Source: Roseovarius mucosus
Lineage (GTDB): Bacteria > Pseudomonadota > Alphaproteobacteria > Rhodobacterales > Rhodobacteraceae
Direction: 5' to 3'
NCBI RefSeq assembly: GCF_002080415.1
Contig: NZ_CP020474.1
Location: forward strand, 3,113,501-3,177,500
DNA length: 64,000 bases
A program made the position numbers and the translations under genes. The notes beneath the pieces were generated by a model. The model saw only the letters and a list, made by a program, of their open reading frames with translations. It was not told the DNA's origin and did no database searches. Of this stretch, positions 54,676-63,232 are shown piece after piece. Numbering within the stretch: position 1 is the stretch's first letter; every line of letters starts with the position of its first letter.

Positions 54676-55113
54676 ATGTCTGACCAATGTTCTGGTGGTT
54701 GCGACCACATTCACACCCATACCAAACACGCGCCGATCGACAATCACACCTGCCACTGTTCCGTCTGCAAGAACGTGACAGGTCAAGACACCACGCATGT
54801 GGTGTTTTACAACCATGGTGATGTTGTTGCGGACAATGAGGCGGGGATGAACCGCCAGCCGTTCAATGCTAACAATCCCGATGGTCCGCTCGAGCTTTGT
54901 ACTTGCGGGACGTGTGGCGCGCCCATCATGCTGGATGACAAGCAGCATCGCATCCGGGTGATCGTGCCCAACCTGATGGGCTATGGTGACCAGATCGGTG
55001 CCGCAAGCTATCATGCGTTCTATGATCCGGCCACAGGCACGCCCAAACCTAGCGATGGCCGCCCGGTCTATGCCGCGCTGCGCCCTGATTTTGTCTGGCC
55101 GCAGTCATCCTGA
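54676..55113 (+). CDS. GFA family (glutathione-dependent formaldehyde-activating-like) protein
   Basis: A 145-residue zinc-binding protein of the GFA/CENP-V family. Visible cysteine sets are CHCSVCKNVTGQ near residue 27, where the family glutathione/zinc site lies, and CTCGTCGAPIML near 75. An N-terminal CSGGCDHIHTHT adds possible metal ligands. It was named for activating formaldehyde with glutathione, though activity in most homologues is unproven. GAGGAGG lies before the ATG. It is convergent with a glutathionyl-hydroquinone reductase gene, the only other glutathione-related gene here. Confidence 0.85.
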   Translation: MSDQCSGGCDHIHTHTKHAPIDNHTCHCSVCKNVTGQDTTHVVFYNHGDVVADNEAGMNRQPFNANNPDGPLELCTCGTCGAPIMLDDKQHRIRVIVPNLMGYGDQIGAASYHAFYDPATGTPKPSDGRPVYAALRPDFVWPQSS

Positions 55114-55125
55114 GCCTTTTTGCCT

Positions 55126-55153
55126 TGGTCGGGGCGATGCTCAGCCCCGACCA
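55126..55153. terminator. Hairpin between convergent genes
   Basis: A perfect 10-bp stem (TGGTCGGGGC / GCCCCGACCA) with an 8-nt loop overlaps the reductase stop codon. There is no clear U-tract on either strand, so terminator activity is uncertain. Confidence 0.5.
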
Positions 55154-56115
55154 TGTGGCGCATCAAAATCCAGCACCGGATTGATCGGGATGATCCGTTT
55201 GGGATTAATGGTGTCATGGCTATAGTGATAGTGGCGTGCGATATGCTCGAAATTGACCGTCCCCGCCACGCCCGGCCTTTGGTAAAGGTCGCGCAGATAG
55301 CCCCATAGGTTCGGATAGTCGACGATACGCGCCCGGTTGCATTTGAAATGCAAATGATAGACCGGATCAAACCGGATGAGCGTGGTAAAGAGCCGCCAGT
55401 CGACCTCGGTCGCGTTGTCGCCCATCACGTAGCGGTGTTGGCCAAGACGGCCTTCGAGCCAGTCGAGACTGTCGAAAAGCGGGTGTACGGCGCTTTCATA
55501 GGCCTCTTGGCTGGTGGCAAAACCGGCCTTGTAAACGCCGTTATTCACGGTGTCGTAGATACGCGCGTTCACAGGCTCGATGGCGGCGCGCAGATCTTTT
55601 GGCCAGAAATCGAGTGTGTTGCCGGTGATGTCGTCAAAGGCAGAATTGAACATCCGGATGATTTCGGCGCTCTCGTTCGAGACGATAGTTTCACGCTCTG
55701 TGTCCCACAGGATGGGTACGGTGACACGACCGGAAATGTCGGGGTCGGCCTTGAGGTAGATGTCACGTGCGTAAGGCAGACCATAAAGACGGTCGCCGGT
55801 TGCACCGGGGAAATCGGTGCGAAATTCCCAACCCTCTGACAGCATATCGGGATGCACGATTGAGACGTCGATGTGATCTTCCAACCCTTTGAGCGCGCGA
55901 AAGATCAACGTGCGATGCGCCCAGGGGCAGGCCAGCGAGACATAGAGGTGATAACGCCCGCTCTCCGCCTTGAAGCCGCCGTCGCCCGAGGGGCCAGCCG
56001 TGCCGTCGGCGGTGATCCAGTTGCGGAATTTCGCGGTCGAGCGCACGAATTTTCCGCCCGTTGATTCGGTGTCATACCAAGTGTCTTGCCATTTACCGTT
56101 GACCAGTTGACCCAT
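55141..56115 (-). CDS. Glutathionyl-hydroquinone reductase (Xi-class GST, YqjG/ECM4 type)
   Basis: A 324-residue Xi-class glutathione transferase. The active-site motif LACPWAHRTLIFRALKGLE, read as ACPWAHRTLI, has the catalytic cysteine, and the quinone-site FRTDFPGATGDRLYGLPYARDIYLKADP, seen as ARDIYLKADP, and IVSNESAEIIRMFN follow. These enzymes reduce glutathionyl-hydroquinones, releasing hydroquinone. GAGGAG lies before the ATG at 56115; a longer in-frame extension upstream lacks a ribosome binding site. Confidence 0.95.
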   Translation of the reverse strand: MGQLVNGKWQDTWYDTESTGGKFVRSTAKFRNWITADGTAGPSGDGGFKAESGRYHLYVSLACPWAHRTLIFRALKGLEDHIDVSIVHPDMLSEGWEFRTDFPGATGDRLYGLPYARDIYLKADPDISGRVTVPILWDTERETIVSNESAEIIRMFNSAFDDITGNTLDFWPKDLRAAIEPVNARIYDTVNNGVYKAGFATSQEAYESAVHPLFDSLDWLEGRLGQHRYVMGDNATEVDWRLFTTLIRFDPVYHLHFKCNRARIVDYPNLWGYLRDLYQRPGVAGTVNFEHIARHYHYSHDTINPKRIIPINPVLDFDAPHGRG

Positions 56116-56238
56116 GTGATTACTCCTCTTTGGCATCAATCTAGGGGCATGGGCTGGCCCCAGTAATCCGCAGCACCGCGCAGCGCCCGTGCAGGGCTGC
56201 ACATGTCGCGAACGGGGCCGGGGGCTTCGTTTCTTCGT

Positions 56239-56267
56239 TTGCAGCCTTGGGGCGCTGCGCCTATACA
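56239..56267 (+). promoter_or_regulatory. Predicted sigma-70 promoter of the cob operon
   Basis: TTGCAG, a 17-nt spacer and TATACA are divergent from the GST gene. The leader to 56414 would be about 140 nt and holds small GC hairpins, but I could not recognise a cobalamin riboswitch in it. Confidence 0.65.
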
Positions 56268-56413
56268 CGGCCTATGACGAAGCCCGCAACCGGGCCGGAA
56301 AGGTGTGCACGGATCGGCTGACCCATGTCGGGGGCAGATCGCGCGTCGTCGGGGCCGTTTGGCCCGATCGCCCCTTTTCCCCCTGTTGCGCGACCGAGGA
56401 TAAGGGGACTGCC

Positions 56414-56638
56414 ATGCGACTTGCCACCATTCTGACCGCGCTCTTGAGCGGAACTGCCGCCTATGCCCATCCGGGCCATCTGGCAGAGGTTGCGGGGCAT
56501 GGCCACTGGTTGGGGGCAGCCGCACTTGGGGCCGCGATTGCCATTGGCCTCTGGTCCGGTCTGCGCGCGCGCAAAGAGCGGGCAGAGACGCAAGAGAACG
56601 AAGAAGAGGCCGCCGACGAGGCGCCGCAGGAGGCATGA
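56414..56638 (+). CDS. Small membrane protein heading the cob operon (DUF6732-like)
   Basis: A 74-residue protein: a signal-like segment ending AYAHPGHLAEVAGHGHW, rich in histidine, then one membrane helix (LGAAALGAAIAIGLWSGL) and an acidic tail. Position just before CbiX and the HPGH motif suggest a role around cobalt or metal handling, as for other small proteins in cobalamin operons, but the function is unknown. AAGGGG precedes the ATG at 56414. Confidence 0.7.
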   Translation: MRLATILTALLSGTAAYAHPGHLAEVAGHGHWLGAAALGAAIAIGLWSGLRARKERAETQENEEEAADEAPQEA

Positions 56639-56640
56639 GC

Positions 56641-57903
56641 ATGGTCAAGACGGGTGTGATGATCTGCGGACACGGGTCGCGCAGTCAATCGGCGGTGGAT
56701 GAATTCAGCGTATTGGCGGATAAACTGCCGGGCTATCTGCCGGATGACTGGCTGATGGAATATGGCTATCTCGAATTTGCCAATCCGGTGATCCGTGACG
56801 GTCTTGACCGGTTGCGCGCGGCTGGCTGCGAGCGAATTCTAGCTGTGCCGGGGATGCTCTTTGCGGCGATGCATTCCAAAAACGATATTCCCACCGTGCT
56901 TAATACCTATGCCGCAACGCATGGTATCGAGGTGCGCTATGGTCGCGAATTGGGGGTGGACCCCAAGATGATCGCCGCCGCAGGGGCACGGATACGCGAA
57001 GCGATTGACCGCGCCAATGTGAAATACGGCGAGGTCGGGGTGCATGACACGTGCCTTGTGGTGATTGGGCGCGGCGCGTCTGACCCCGATGCCAATGCCA
57101 ATGTCGCCAAGATTGCGCGCCTTTTGCATGAGGGTATCGGCTTTGGCTGGTGCGAAGTGGGCTATTCCGGTGTCACCTTCCCACTGGTCGAGCCATGCCT
57201 GCAACATGTGGTCAAACTGGGCTACAAGCGTGTTGTGGTGTTCCCCTACTTCCTCTTTTCCGGCATCTTGATAGACCGCATTTATGGCTTTACCGACCGC
57301 GTCGCAGATGAACATCCGGGCATGCAATTTGTCAAAGCAGGGTATTTGGGCGACCATCCCAAGGTGCTGGAAACCTTTGCCGAGCGTGTGACAGAGCAAT
57401 TGAGCGCCGTGCCGCCCCCCAATTGTGGCACCTGTCAGTATCGCACGCAGATCCTCGCCATCGAGGGCGGCGCGGTGCAGCGGATCACGCCCGAACAGCG
57501 CGCCGCCTTGGCCGAGGCACGGGGCACCGGGCATCCGGCCTTTGGCGATGTGCCGCCGCCCACATGCGTCATGTGTAAATATCGCACGCAAATTCTGGGC
57601 TTTGAGGCCGAGGTTGGCGCTGTGCAAGAAAGCCATCACCACCATGTCGAAGGGCAGGGGGCCTCTGCGCCTGGCTCGAACGTGGCGGATTGCACGCTGT
57701 GCGACACCTTCTGCACCGGTCTGTGTCGGTTGGAGGCGCAGGCGAAGCATCACCACCATGACCATGATCACGGGCATCACCACCACCATGATCACGGTCA
57801 TCCCCATGACCACCATGACCATGGTCACGACCATCACCACGCGCCCTATCCCCATGCCCGCCATCCGCATGGGCCCGAAAGCGCGCGGCGGACCAAGGCC
57901 TGA
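56641..57903 (+). CDS. cbiX: Sirohydrochlorin cobaltochelatase, long form with Cys- and His-rich tail
   Basis: A 420-residue CbiX. Two chelatase-type halves cover residues 1-255, with active-site histidines H11 (CGHGSR) and H78 (AAMHSKND); they insert Co2+ into sirohydrochlorin. The extra C-terminal part carries paired cysteines (C262/C265 and C309/C312, each in a CxxC-YRTQIL repeat), a four-cysteine cluster (C351, C354, C358, C362), and a tail with 24 histidines between residues 370 and 410. The Cys set could hold an iron-sulfur cluster and the His tail could store cobalt, as in other long CbiX forms. AGGAGG lies 7 nt before the ATG at 56641. Confidence 0.9.
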   Translation: MVKTGVMICGHGSRSQSAVDEFSVLADKLPGYLPDDWLMEYGYLEFANPVIRDGLDRLRAAGCERILAVPGMLFAAMHSKNDIPTVLNTYAATHGIEVRYGRELGVDPKMIAAAGARIREAIDRANVKYGEVGVHDTCLVVIGRGASDPDANANVAKIARLLHEGIGFGWCEVGYSGVTFPLVEPCLQHVVKLGYKRVVVFPYFLFSGILIDRIYGFTDRVADEHPGMQFVKAGYLGDHPKVLETFAERVTEQLSAVPPPNCGTCQYRTQILAIEGGAVQRITPEQRAALAEARGTGHPAFGDVPPPTCVMCKYRTQILGFEAEVGAVQESHHHHVEGQGASAPGSNVADCTLCDTFCTGLCRLEAQAKHHHHDHDHGHHHHHDHGHPHDHHDHGHDHHHAPYPHARHPHGPESARRTKA

Positions 57904-57974
57904 CTGCCTTTCTTCTTGGTGACAATACTCCCGCCGGAGGCTCCGACACCGGCCGCAATCGCAAAGGGTTGATT

Positions 57975-58613
57975 TTGCGCCCCTACGAAAAGAACCCCTC
58001 GGCCATCTATGAGATGAGCTTTGCCACGGTACGCCAAGAGGCGCGGCTGGATCGGTTTGGCCCAGGGATGGAGAGCCTTGCGATAAGGCTCATTCATGCC
58101 TGTGGAATGGTCGAGGTGGCGGATCGGCTGGCGTTTTCCAGCGGGGCCTATGCCGCGGGCCATGCCGCCTTGCAGGCCGGTGCGCCCGTGTTGTGTGATT
58201 GCGAGATGGTTGGCGCCGGGATCATCCGCCGCTATCTGCCCTGCAACAATGAGGTGATTGTCACGCTGAACGATCCGCGGGTGCCCGGAATCGCGGCGGA
58301 GATCGGCAATACACGTTCAGCAGCGGCAGTTGAGTTGTGGGCAGAGCGGCTAGAGGGGGCCGTGGTCGCGATTGGCAATGCGCCCACGGCGCTTTTCCAC
58401 CTTTTGGAACTGCTCGATAACGGGGCACCGCGTCCGGCGCTGATCCTTGGCTTTCCTGTGGGATTTGTTGGGGCAGCCGAGAGCAAGGCCGAACTGGCAG
58501 ACAATCCGCGCGGCTGCGAATTTGTCGCTTTGCGCGGGCGGCGCGGCGGATCGGCGATGGCAAGTGCAGCGGTCAATGCGCTGTCTGCCGGTTTGCCGGA
58601 GGTGGGCGCATGA
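57975..58613 (+). CDS. cobH: Precorrin-8X/cobalt-precorrin-8 methylmutase
   Basis: CobH/CbiC moves a methyl group from C11 to C12 of the corrin ring. The 212-residue protein has RLIHACGMVEVADRLAFS, EIGNTRSAAAVELW and GNAPTALFHLLELL, all family motifs. Starting at TTG 57975 gives MRPYEKNPSAIYEMSF, the usual N-terminus, with AAAGGG 6 nt upstream; the TTG at 57969 abuts that site. Its stop overlaps cobL by 4 nt. Confidence 0.95.
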   Translation: MRPYEKNPSAIYEMSFATVRQEARLDRFGPGMESLAIRLIHACGMVEVADRLAFSSGAYAAGHAALQAGAPVLCDCEMVGAGIIRRYLPCNNEVIVTLNDPRVPGIAAEIGNTRSAAAVELWAERLEGAVVAIGNAPTALFHLLELLDNGAPRPALILGFPVGFVGAAESKAELADNPRGCEFVALRGRRGGSAMASAAVNALSAGLPEVGA

Positions 58614-59821
58614 CGACCACTGCGGATCCTTGGCTGCATATTGTGGGCATTGGCGAGGATGGGATGGCCGGACTTTTGCCTGCAACCCGCGCCATTCTAG
58701 AGGCCGCAGAGGTGATCGTCGGCGGTGAGCGGCATCACCTTTTGTCCGAGGCTGTGACGGCAGAGCGGATCGCTTGGCCCTCGCCTTTTAACGCGCTGAC
58801 AGGCCTATTGGCGGGATTGCGGGGGCGGCGCGTCGTGGTGCTGGCCACGGGCGACCCGCTCTGGTTCTCGGTGGGCGCGCGCATCGGGCGGTCTTTGCCA
58901 CCCTCCGAGATCGTGTATCACCCGCAGCTTTCGGCCTTTCAACTGGCGGCCGCGCGCATGGGCTGGAGCATGGCGGACCTTGAGACATTGACGGTCCATG
59001 GGCGCCCCGTCGAGCAGATGATCGCGTTTATTCAACCTGATGCCCGGCTTTTGATCCTGACCACGGGGGCTGAAACGCCCGCGCAGATTGCGCAGTTTCT
59101 GACTGAGCGGGGGTTTGGACAATCTCGGATGACAGTGCTGGCCAATATGGGCGGGGCTGAAGAGGCGCGGTTTGACGGGCTGGCCGAAAGTTGGGCGCAT
59201 GTGGTGCCGCCCTTTAACACGCTGGCCGTCGACTGTGTGGCAGCCCCCGATGCCGCGCTGATGCCACGGGTGCCGGGGCTGGCGGATGACCTCTTTCAGC
59301 ATGATGGCACGATGACCAAGCGTGAGGTGCGGGCCGCCACGCTGGCCAAGCTGATGCCGATGCGCGGCGCGCTACTGTGGGACATCGGCACCGGCTGTGG
59401 TTCGGTTGCGGTGGAATGGATGCGCGGCGCGCGCTATGCCCGCGCGATCGGGATTGAGCCGCGCGCGGATCGGCGCGCGATGGCGGCGGCGAATGCCTTG
59501 GCACTCGGTGTGCCACGGTTGGAACTGATCGAAGGCCGCGTGCCCGAGGCATTGGACGGTCTCGAGGCACCTGATGCAGTTTTCATCGGTGGCGGGCTGA
59601 CCGAGGCGGTGTTTGACGCCGCTTGGGCCGCGTTGCGCCCCTTGGGGCGGCTGGTGTGCAATGCCGTGACGCTCGAGAGCGAGGCGGTGCTGGTGGCGCT
59701 CTACAAGCGACACGGCGGCGAATTGGTCAAGTTGCAGATCAGCCGGGCCGAACCGGTGGGGGGCTTGACCGGCTGGCGCCCCCTTATGCCGGTCACGCAA
59801 TGGAGCCTGGTGAAGCGATGA
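58610..59821 (+). CDS. cobL: Precorrin-6Y C5,15-methyltransferase (decarboxylating), CbiE-CbiT fusion
   Basis: A 403-residue bifunctional protein. The N-terminal CbiE-type domain (1-200) has VGIGEDGMAGLLPATRAI and the LATGDPLWFSVGA loop; the C-terminal CbiT-type SAM domain (225-403) has DGTMTKREVRAATLAKL (of which MTKREVRAATLAKL is diagnostic) and LWDIGTGCGSVAVEWMR. Together they methylate C5 and C15 and decarboxylate the acetate at C12. It is coupled to cobH by a 4-nt overlap. Confidence 0.96.
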   Translation: MTTTADPWLHIVGIGEDGMAGLLPATRAILEAAEVIVGGERHHLLSEAVTAERIAWPSPFNALTGLLAGLRGRRVVVLATGDPLWFSVGARIGRSLPPSEIVYHPQLSAFQLAAARMGWSMADLETLTVHGRPVEQMIAFIQPDARLLILTTGAETPAQIAQFLTERGFGQSRMTVLANMGGAEEARFDGLAESWAHVVPPFNTLAVDCVAAPDAALMPRVPGLADDLFQHDGTMTKREVRAATLAKLMPMRGALLWDIGTGCGSVAVEWMRGARYARAIGIEPRADRRAMAAANALALGVPRLELIEGRVPEALDGLEAPDAVFIGGGLTEAVFDAAWAALRPLGRLVCNAVTLESEAVLVALYKRHGGELVKLQISRAEPVGGLTGWRPLMPVTQWSLVKR

Positions 59822-59874
59822 ACGGCGGGCGTCGGATTTGAGTAGTTCTGGAACGATGAAAGGTAGGGTCTCGC

Positions 59875-60576
59875 ATGGCCGGTAAGCTTTATGGCGTGGG
59901 CCTTGGGCCGGGGGACCCCGAGTTGATGACGCTACGGGCGCATCGGCTGATCGCTGGCGCGACAGTGGTGGCCTATCCGGCATTGGCGGGCGGCGAGAGT
60001 TTCGCGCGGGCGATTGCCGCGGGCGCAATTGCGCCGGGCGCACGCGAGATCGTGATGGATGTGCCGATGAGTGTCGAGCGCGCCCCGGCGCAGGCGGCAT
60101 ATGATCGGGGAGCCGCGGAAATAGCTGACGCGCTTGACGGGGGCGACAATGTGGTGTGCCTCTGTGAAGGCGACCCCTTCTTTTATGGCTCATTCATGTA
60201 TCTCTTTGCTCGGCTGAGCGGGCGCTACGAGGTCGAAGTCGTTCCCGGTGTCACCTCGATCGCCGCTTGTGCGGCGCGGGCGGGGCGACCATTGGTGGCG
60301 CGCAACGAGCGCTTGACGGTGTTGCCCGGCCCCTTGCCCGAGGCCGAGTTGCGGGCGCGGATCGAAGGGGCCGAGAGTGTCGCCATCATGAAGGTGGGGC
60401 GGCATCTGGCCAAGATCCGGGGGGTGATCGAAGGTTTGGGCCTGACTGCCGAGGCTGTCTATGTCGAACGCGCGAGCCTTGCCGAGGAAATTGTCTGCCC
60501 CTTGGCGCAAGCACCTGAAAAGGCTCCGTATTTTTCAATGATTCTGCTCACGAAAGGGGCCGATCCATGGCTGTGA
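59875..60576 (+). CDS. cobI: Precorrin-2/cobalt-factor II C20-methyltransferase
   Basis: A 233-residue SAM-dependent corrin methyltransferase. Family signatures are GKLYGVGLGPGDPELMTLRA, read as GVGLGPGDPELMTLRA, the LCEGDPFFYGSFMYLFAR loop, and VVPGVTSIAACAARAGRPL. It methylates C20; the motifs do not separate CobI (cobalt-free) from CbiL (cobalt) substrates. GGTAGGG precedes the ATG. It overlaps the next gene by 10 nt. Confidence 0.94.
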   Translation: MAGKLYGVGLGPGDPELMTLRAHRLIAGATVVAYPALAGGESFARAIAAGAIAPGAREIVMDVPMSVERAPAQAAYDRGAAEIADALDGGDNVVCLCEGDPFFYGSFMYLFARLSGRYEVEVVPGVTSIAACAARAGRPLVARNERLTVLPGPLPEAELRARIEGAESVAIMKVGRHLAKIRGVIEGLGLTAEAVYVERASLAEEIVCPLAQAPEKAPYFSMILLTKGADPWL

Positions 60577-62384
60577 GACCTGTTGTTCTGGCGCTGAGCC
60601 GGTCGGGTGAAGCCGTCGCGCACCGTGTAGCCGCGTTGATTGACGGCGATGTGCATGGGCGCGACGGGCGAGTAGACCACGCCGCGGCGTGGTTTCCCAA
60701 TGCGCTGGATCACGCGCGCGATCTATTTGCCGCCGGGGTGCCGGTGGTGGGGGTTTGTGCTAGTGGCATCTTGATCCGGGCGGTGGCGCCGCTCTTGAGC
60801 GACAAACGCGGCGAGCCGCCGGTGGTGTCGGTCAGTGACGACGGGGCGGTTGTGGTGCCGCTCTTGGGCGGGCACCGGGGGGCCAATCGGTTGGCAGCGA
60901 TGATCGCCGAAGGGTTGGGGGCCGTGGCGGCGGTGACGACGGCGGGCGATGTGGCGATGGGCGTGGCGCTCGATGCGCCCCCTCTGGGTTACCGGCTGGC
61001 CAATCCCGGCGACGCCAAGGCGGCGATGGCGGCGATGTTGGCGGGGGAAGGTGTCCGGGTCACTGGAGAGAATATCTTTGATATCAAGGATATGGGCGGT
61101 GCTGTTGAGTTGGTAGTGAGCGAGGCACCGGTTGCGGGAAGCGATAGACGCTTGGTCTATCATCCGCAGCGATACGCACTTGGGCTGGGCTGTGCGCGGG
61201 GCTGTGAGACAGAGGAACTATGGGATCTGGTGTGCAGGACGTTGGAGGAGGCCGGGATTGCGCCGGGGGCTGTGGCCTGTGTGGCCTCGATTGATCTCAA
61301 GGCCGATGAGGCGGCGATGAATGCGGTGGCGCGGCGCTTGGGTGTGCCGTTTCGCCTGTTCTCGGCGGCAGAGTTGGAAGCCTATGCCGGGCAGTTGGCA
61401 AACCCATCCGAGGTGGTCTTTGCCGAGGTCGGATGCCATGGCGTGTCCGAGGGGGCGGCGCTGGCTTGTGGTGGGCAACTGGTTGTAGAAAAACGGAAAA
61501 CTGCCAATGCAACCTGTGCGCTGAGCCGCTCTGAGGCGGTCATTACAGAGATGCCGGGGCGGGCGCGGGGACGGTTGAGCGTGCTGGGTATAGGCCCCGG
61601 TCAGGCAAGCTGGCGGACACCGGAGGTGTCGCGGCTTGTGGCTGAGGCGGATGAGTTGGTGGGCTATGGCCTTTATATCGACCTGCTAGGACCCTTGGCG
61701 GCGGGTAAGAGTCGCAGTGATTTTCCGCTGGGAGGCGAGGAGGCGCGGTGCCGATATGCGTTGGAACAGGCGGGGCAGGGAAAGAGTGTTGCGCTAATTT
61801 GTTCAGGAGATGCAGGTATTTACGCGATGGGGGCGCTGGTTTTCGAGCTGCTTGACCGAGGGCCGGAGGCGCAAGGCGTGAGTGACGCGGCGCGGCGGGT
61901 GGAGGTTGTGTGCTCGCCCGGTGTGTCGGCGCTTCAGGCGGCGGCGGCGCGGGCGGGGGCCCCACTTGGGCATGATTTCTGTACGATTTCGTTAAGTGAC
62001 CTATTAACGCCGCGCGAAGATATCATTCGGCGGTTGAATTCTGCGGCAGAGGGCGATTTTGTGATCGCTTTCTATAATCCGGTATCCAAAACGCGGCGCA
62101 CTTTATTGTCGGAGGCGCGGGATATTTTGCTCAAACACCGCCCGGCGGATACACCTGTGCTGTTGGCAAGCTCGCTGGGGCGACCGGAAGAATCCTTGCG
62201 TTACAGGCGTTTGGCCGATTTGCAGGTGGATGAGGTGGATATGTTAACGGTGGTGCTGGTGGGGTCGTCCAACAGCCGTTTGGCGCAGTTGGGCGAAGGG
62301 CCGCGCATGTTCACGCCGCGCGGCTATGCGCGCAAGATTGATGGTGATCTGGCTGAGGTCAGAACAGGGAAGGCATTGAAATGA
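60567..62384 (+). CDS. CbiG-CobJ (CbiGH) fusion: cobalt-precorrin-5A hydrolase plus C17-methyltransferase
   Basis: A 605-residue fusion. Residues 1 to about 325 match CbiG, which opens the ring in cobalt-containing intermediates (VVGVCASGILIRAVAPLL, GGHRGANRLA, and the C-terminal CVASIDLKADEAAMNAVAR). Residues 335-590 are the CobJ/CbiH methyltransferase (GRLSVLGIGPGQASWRTPEV, read as VLGIGPGQASW; LICSGDAGIYAMGALVFELL; FYNPVSKTRR). CbiG is a marker of the early-cobalt route. Start within cobI, 10-nt overlap; the stop overlaps cobM by 4 nt. Confidence 0.93.
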   Translation: MAVRPVVLALSRSGEAVAHRVAALIDGDVHGRDGRVDHAAAWFPNALDHARDLFAAGVPVVGVCASGILIRAVAPLLSDKRGEPPVVSVSDDGAVVVPLLGGHRGANRLAAMIAEGLGAVAAVTTAGDVAMGVALDAPPLGYRLANPGDAKAAMAAMLAGEGVRVTGENIFDIKDMGGAVELVVSEAPVAGSDRRLVYHPQRYALGLGCARGCETEELWDLVCRTLEEAGIAPGAVACVASIDLKADEAAMNAVARRLGVPFRLFSAAELEAYAGQLANPSEVVFAEVGCHGVSEGAALACGGQLVVEKRKTANATCALSRSEAVITEMPGRARGRLSVLGIGPGQASWRTPEVSRLVAEADELVGYGLYIDLLGPLAAGKSRSDFPLGGEEARCRYALEQAGQGKSVALICSGDAGIYAMGALVFELLDRGPEAQGVSDAARRVEVVCSPGVSALQAAAARAGAPLGHDFCTISLSDLLTPREDIIRRLNSAAEGDFVIAFYNPVSKTRRTLLSEARDILLKHRPADTPVLLASSLGRPEESLRYRRLADLQVDEVDMLTVVLVGSSNSRLAQLGEGPRMFTPRGYARKIDGDLAEVRTGKALK

Positions 62385-63154
62385 CTGTCTATTTCATCGG
62401 CGCAGGGCCGGGTGATCCGGAGCTTTTGACCAAGAAGGCAGAGCGCATCATCGGGCAATGCCCCGTGTGCCTTTACGCCGGGAGCCTTGTGCCAGCTGAG
62501 GTTGTGGCCGGTGCGCCCGAGGGCGCGCTGGTGATGGACACCGCGCCGATGACGCTGGAGGATACCCATGCGGTCATTTTAGACAGCCATACCAAGGGCT
62601 TGGACGTGGCGCGGGTGCATTCAGGCGATCCGTCACTCTATGGTGCGATTGCGGAACAAATTCGTAAACTTCGGGCGGATGGGATTGATTATCAGATCAT
62701 TCCGGGGGTTCCGGCCTATGCGGCGGCGGCGGCGGCACTGGGGCAGGAATTGACCGTGCCGGAAATCGCGCAAAGCATTGTTTTGACGCGGGTTTCCATG
62801 AAGTCCACGTCGATGCCAGAGGGTGAGACGCTGGAGAATTTCGCGCGCACCGGGGCGACGCTGGCGATCCACCTTGGTATCCGTAACCTACGGGAAATAC
62901 ACAGAATTTTGGCACCTTACTATGGTGATGACTGCCCCGTTGTGGTGGCCTATCGCGTGGGGTGGCCGGATCAGATGTTTATCCGGGGTACGCTTGCGGA
63001 TATCCACGCCAAGGTTCGCGCCGAGAAAATCACCCGTACTGCCTTGATTATGGTAGGAAAAGTTCTGGGCGAGATCACGGATTTCAAGGATAGCGCGCTC
63101 TATGATCCGGTCATGCCGCATGTGCTGCGGCCCAAGGTGGCGGCGAAGGCCTAG
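62381..63154 (+). CDS. cobM: Precorrin-4/cobalt-precorrin-4 C11-methyltransferase
   Basis: CobM/CbiF, 257 residues. FIGAGPGDPELLTKKAERII, read as GAGPGDPELLTKKAE, LYAGSLVPAEV, DVARVHSGDPSLYGAIAEQI (read as RVHSGDPSLYGA) and VPAYAAAAAALGQELTVPE (read as PAYAAAAAALGQELT) are typical. It is last in the cob run; the reductase (CobK/CbiJ), CobF/CbiD and the later amidation genes are not in the window. Confidence 0.96.
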   Translation: MTVYFIGAGPGDPELLTKKAERIIGQCPVCLYAGSLVPAEVVAGAPEGALVMDTAPMTLEDTHAVILDSHTKGLDVARVHSGDPSLYGAIAEQIRKLRADGIDYQIIPGVPAYAAAAAALGQELTVPEIAQSIVLTRVSMKSTSMPEGETLENFARTGATLAIHLGIRNLREIHRILAPYYGDDCPVVVAYRVGWPDQMFIRGTLADIHAKVRAEKITRTALIMVGKVLGEITDFKDSALYDPVMPHVLRPKVAAKA

Positions 63155-63195
63155 ACCTTACGATTCGTAAGGTTTGTAAGGGGATTTTGTAAGGT
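63155..63195. promoter_or_regulatory. Perfect palindrome plus TTTGTAAGG iterons after cobM
   Basis: A 19-nt palindrome (ACCTTACGA-T-TCGTAAGGT, 63155-63173) begins at the base after the cobM stop. Its right arm, TTCGTAAGG, is repeated as TTTGTAAGG at 63173-63181 and 63186-63194. A palindrome next to direct repeats looks like a cooperative protein-binding array. Confidence 0.55.
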
Positions 63196-63232
63196 CGGCG
63201 TTTTTCTTCGCGCGGAACAAGGCCGAAGGCCG

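Noticed and set aside
56268..56413. Possible cobalamin riboswitch in the cob operon leader
   Set aside because: I looked for the conserved B12-box and the GCAAC...GCC core, but only GC hairpins are visible. A covariance-model search (Rfam cobalamin) would settle it.
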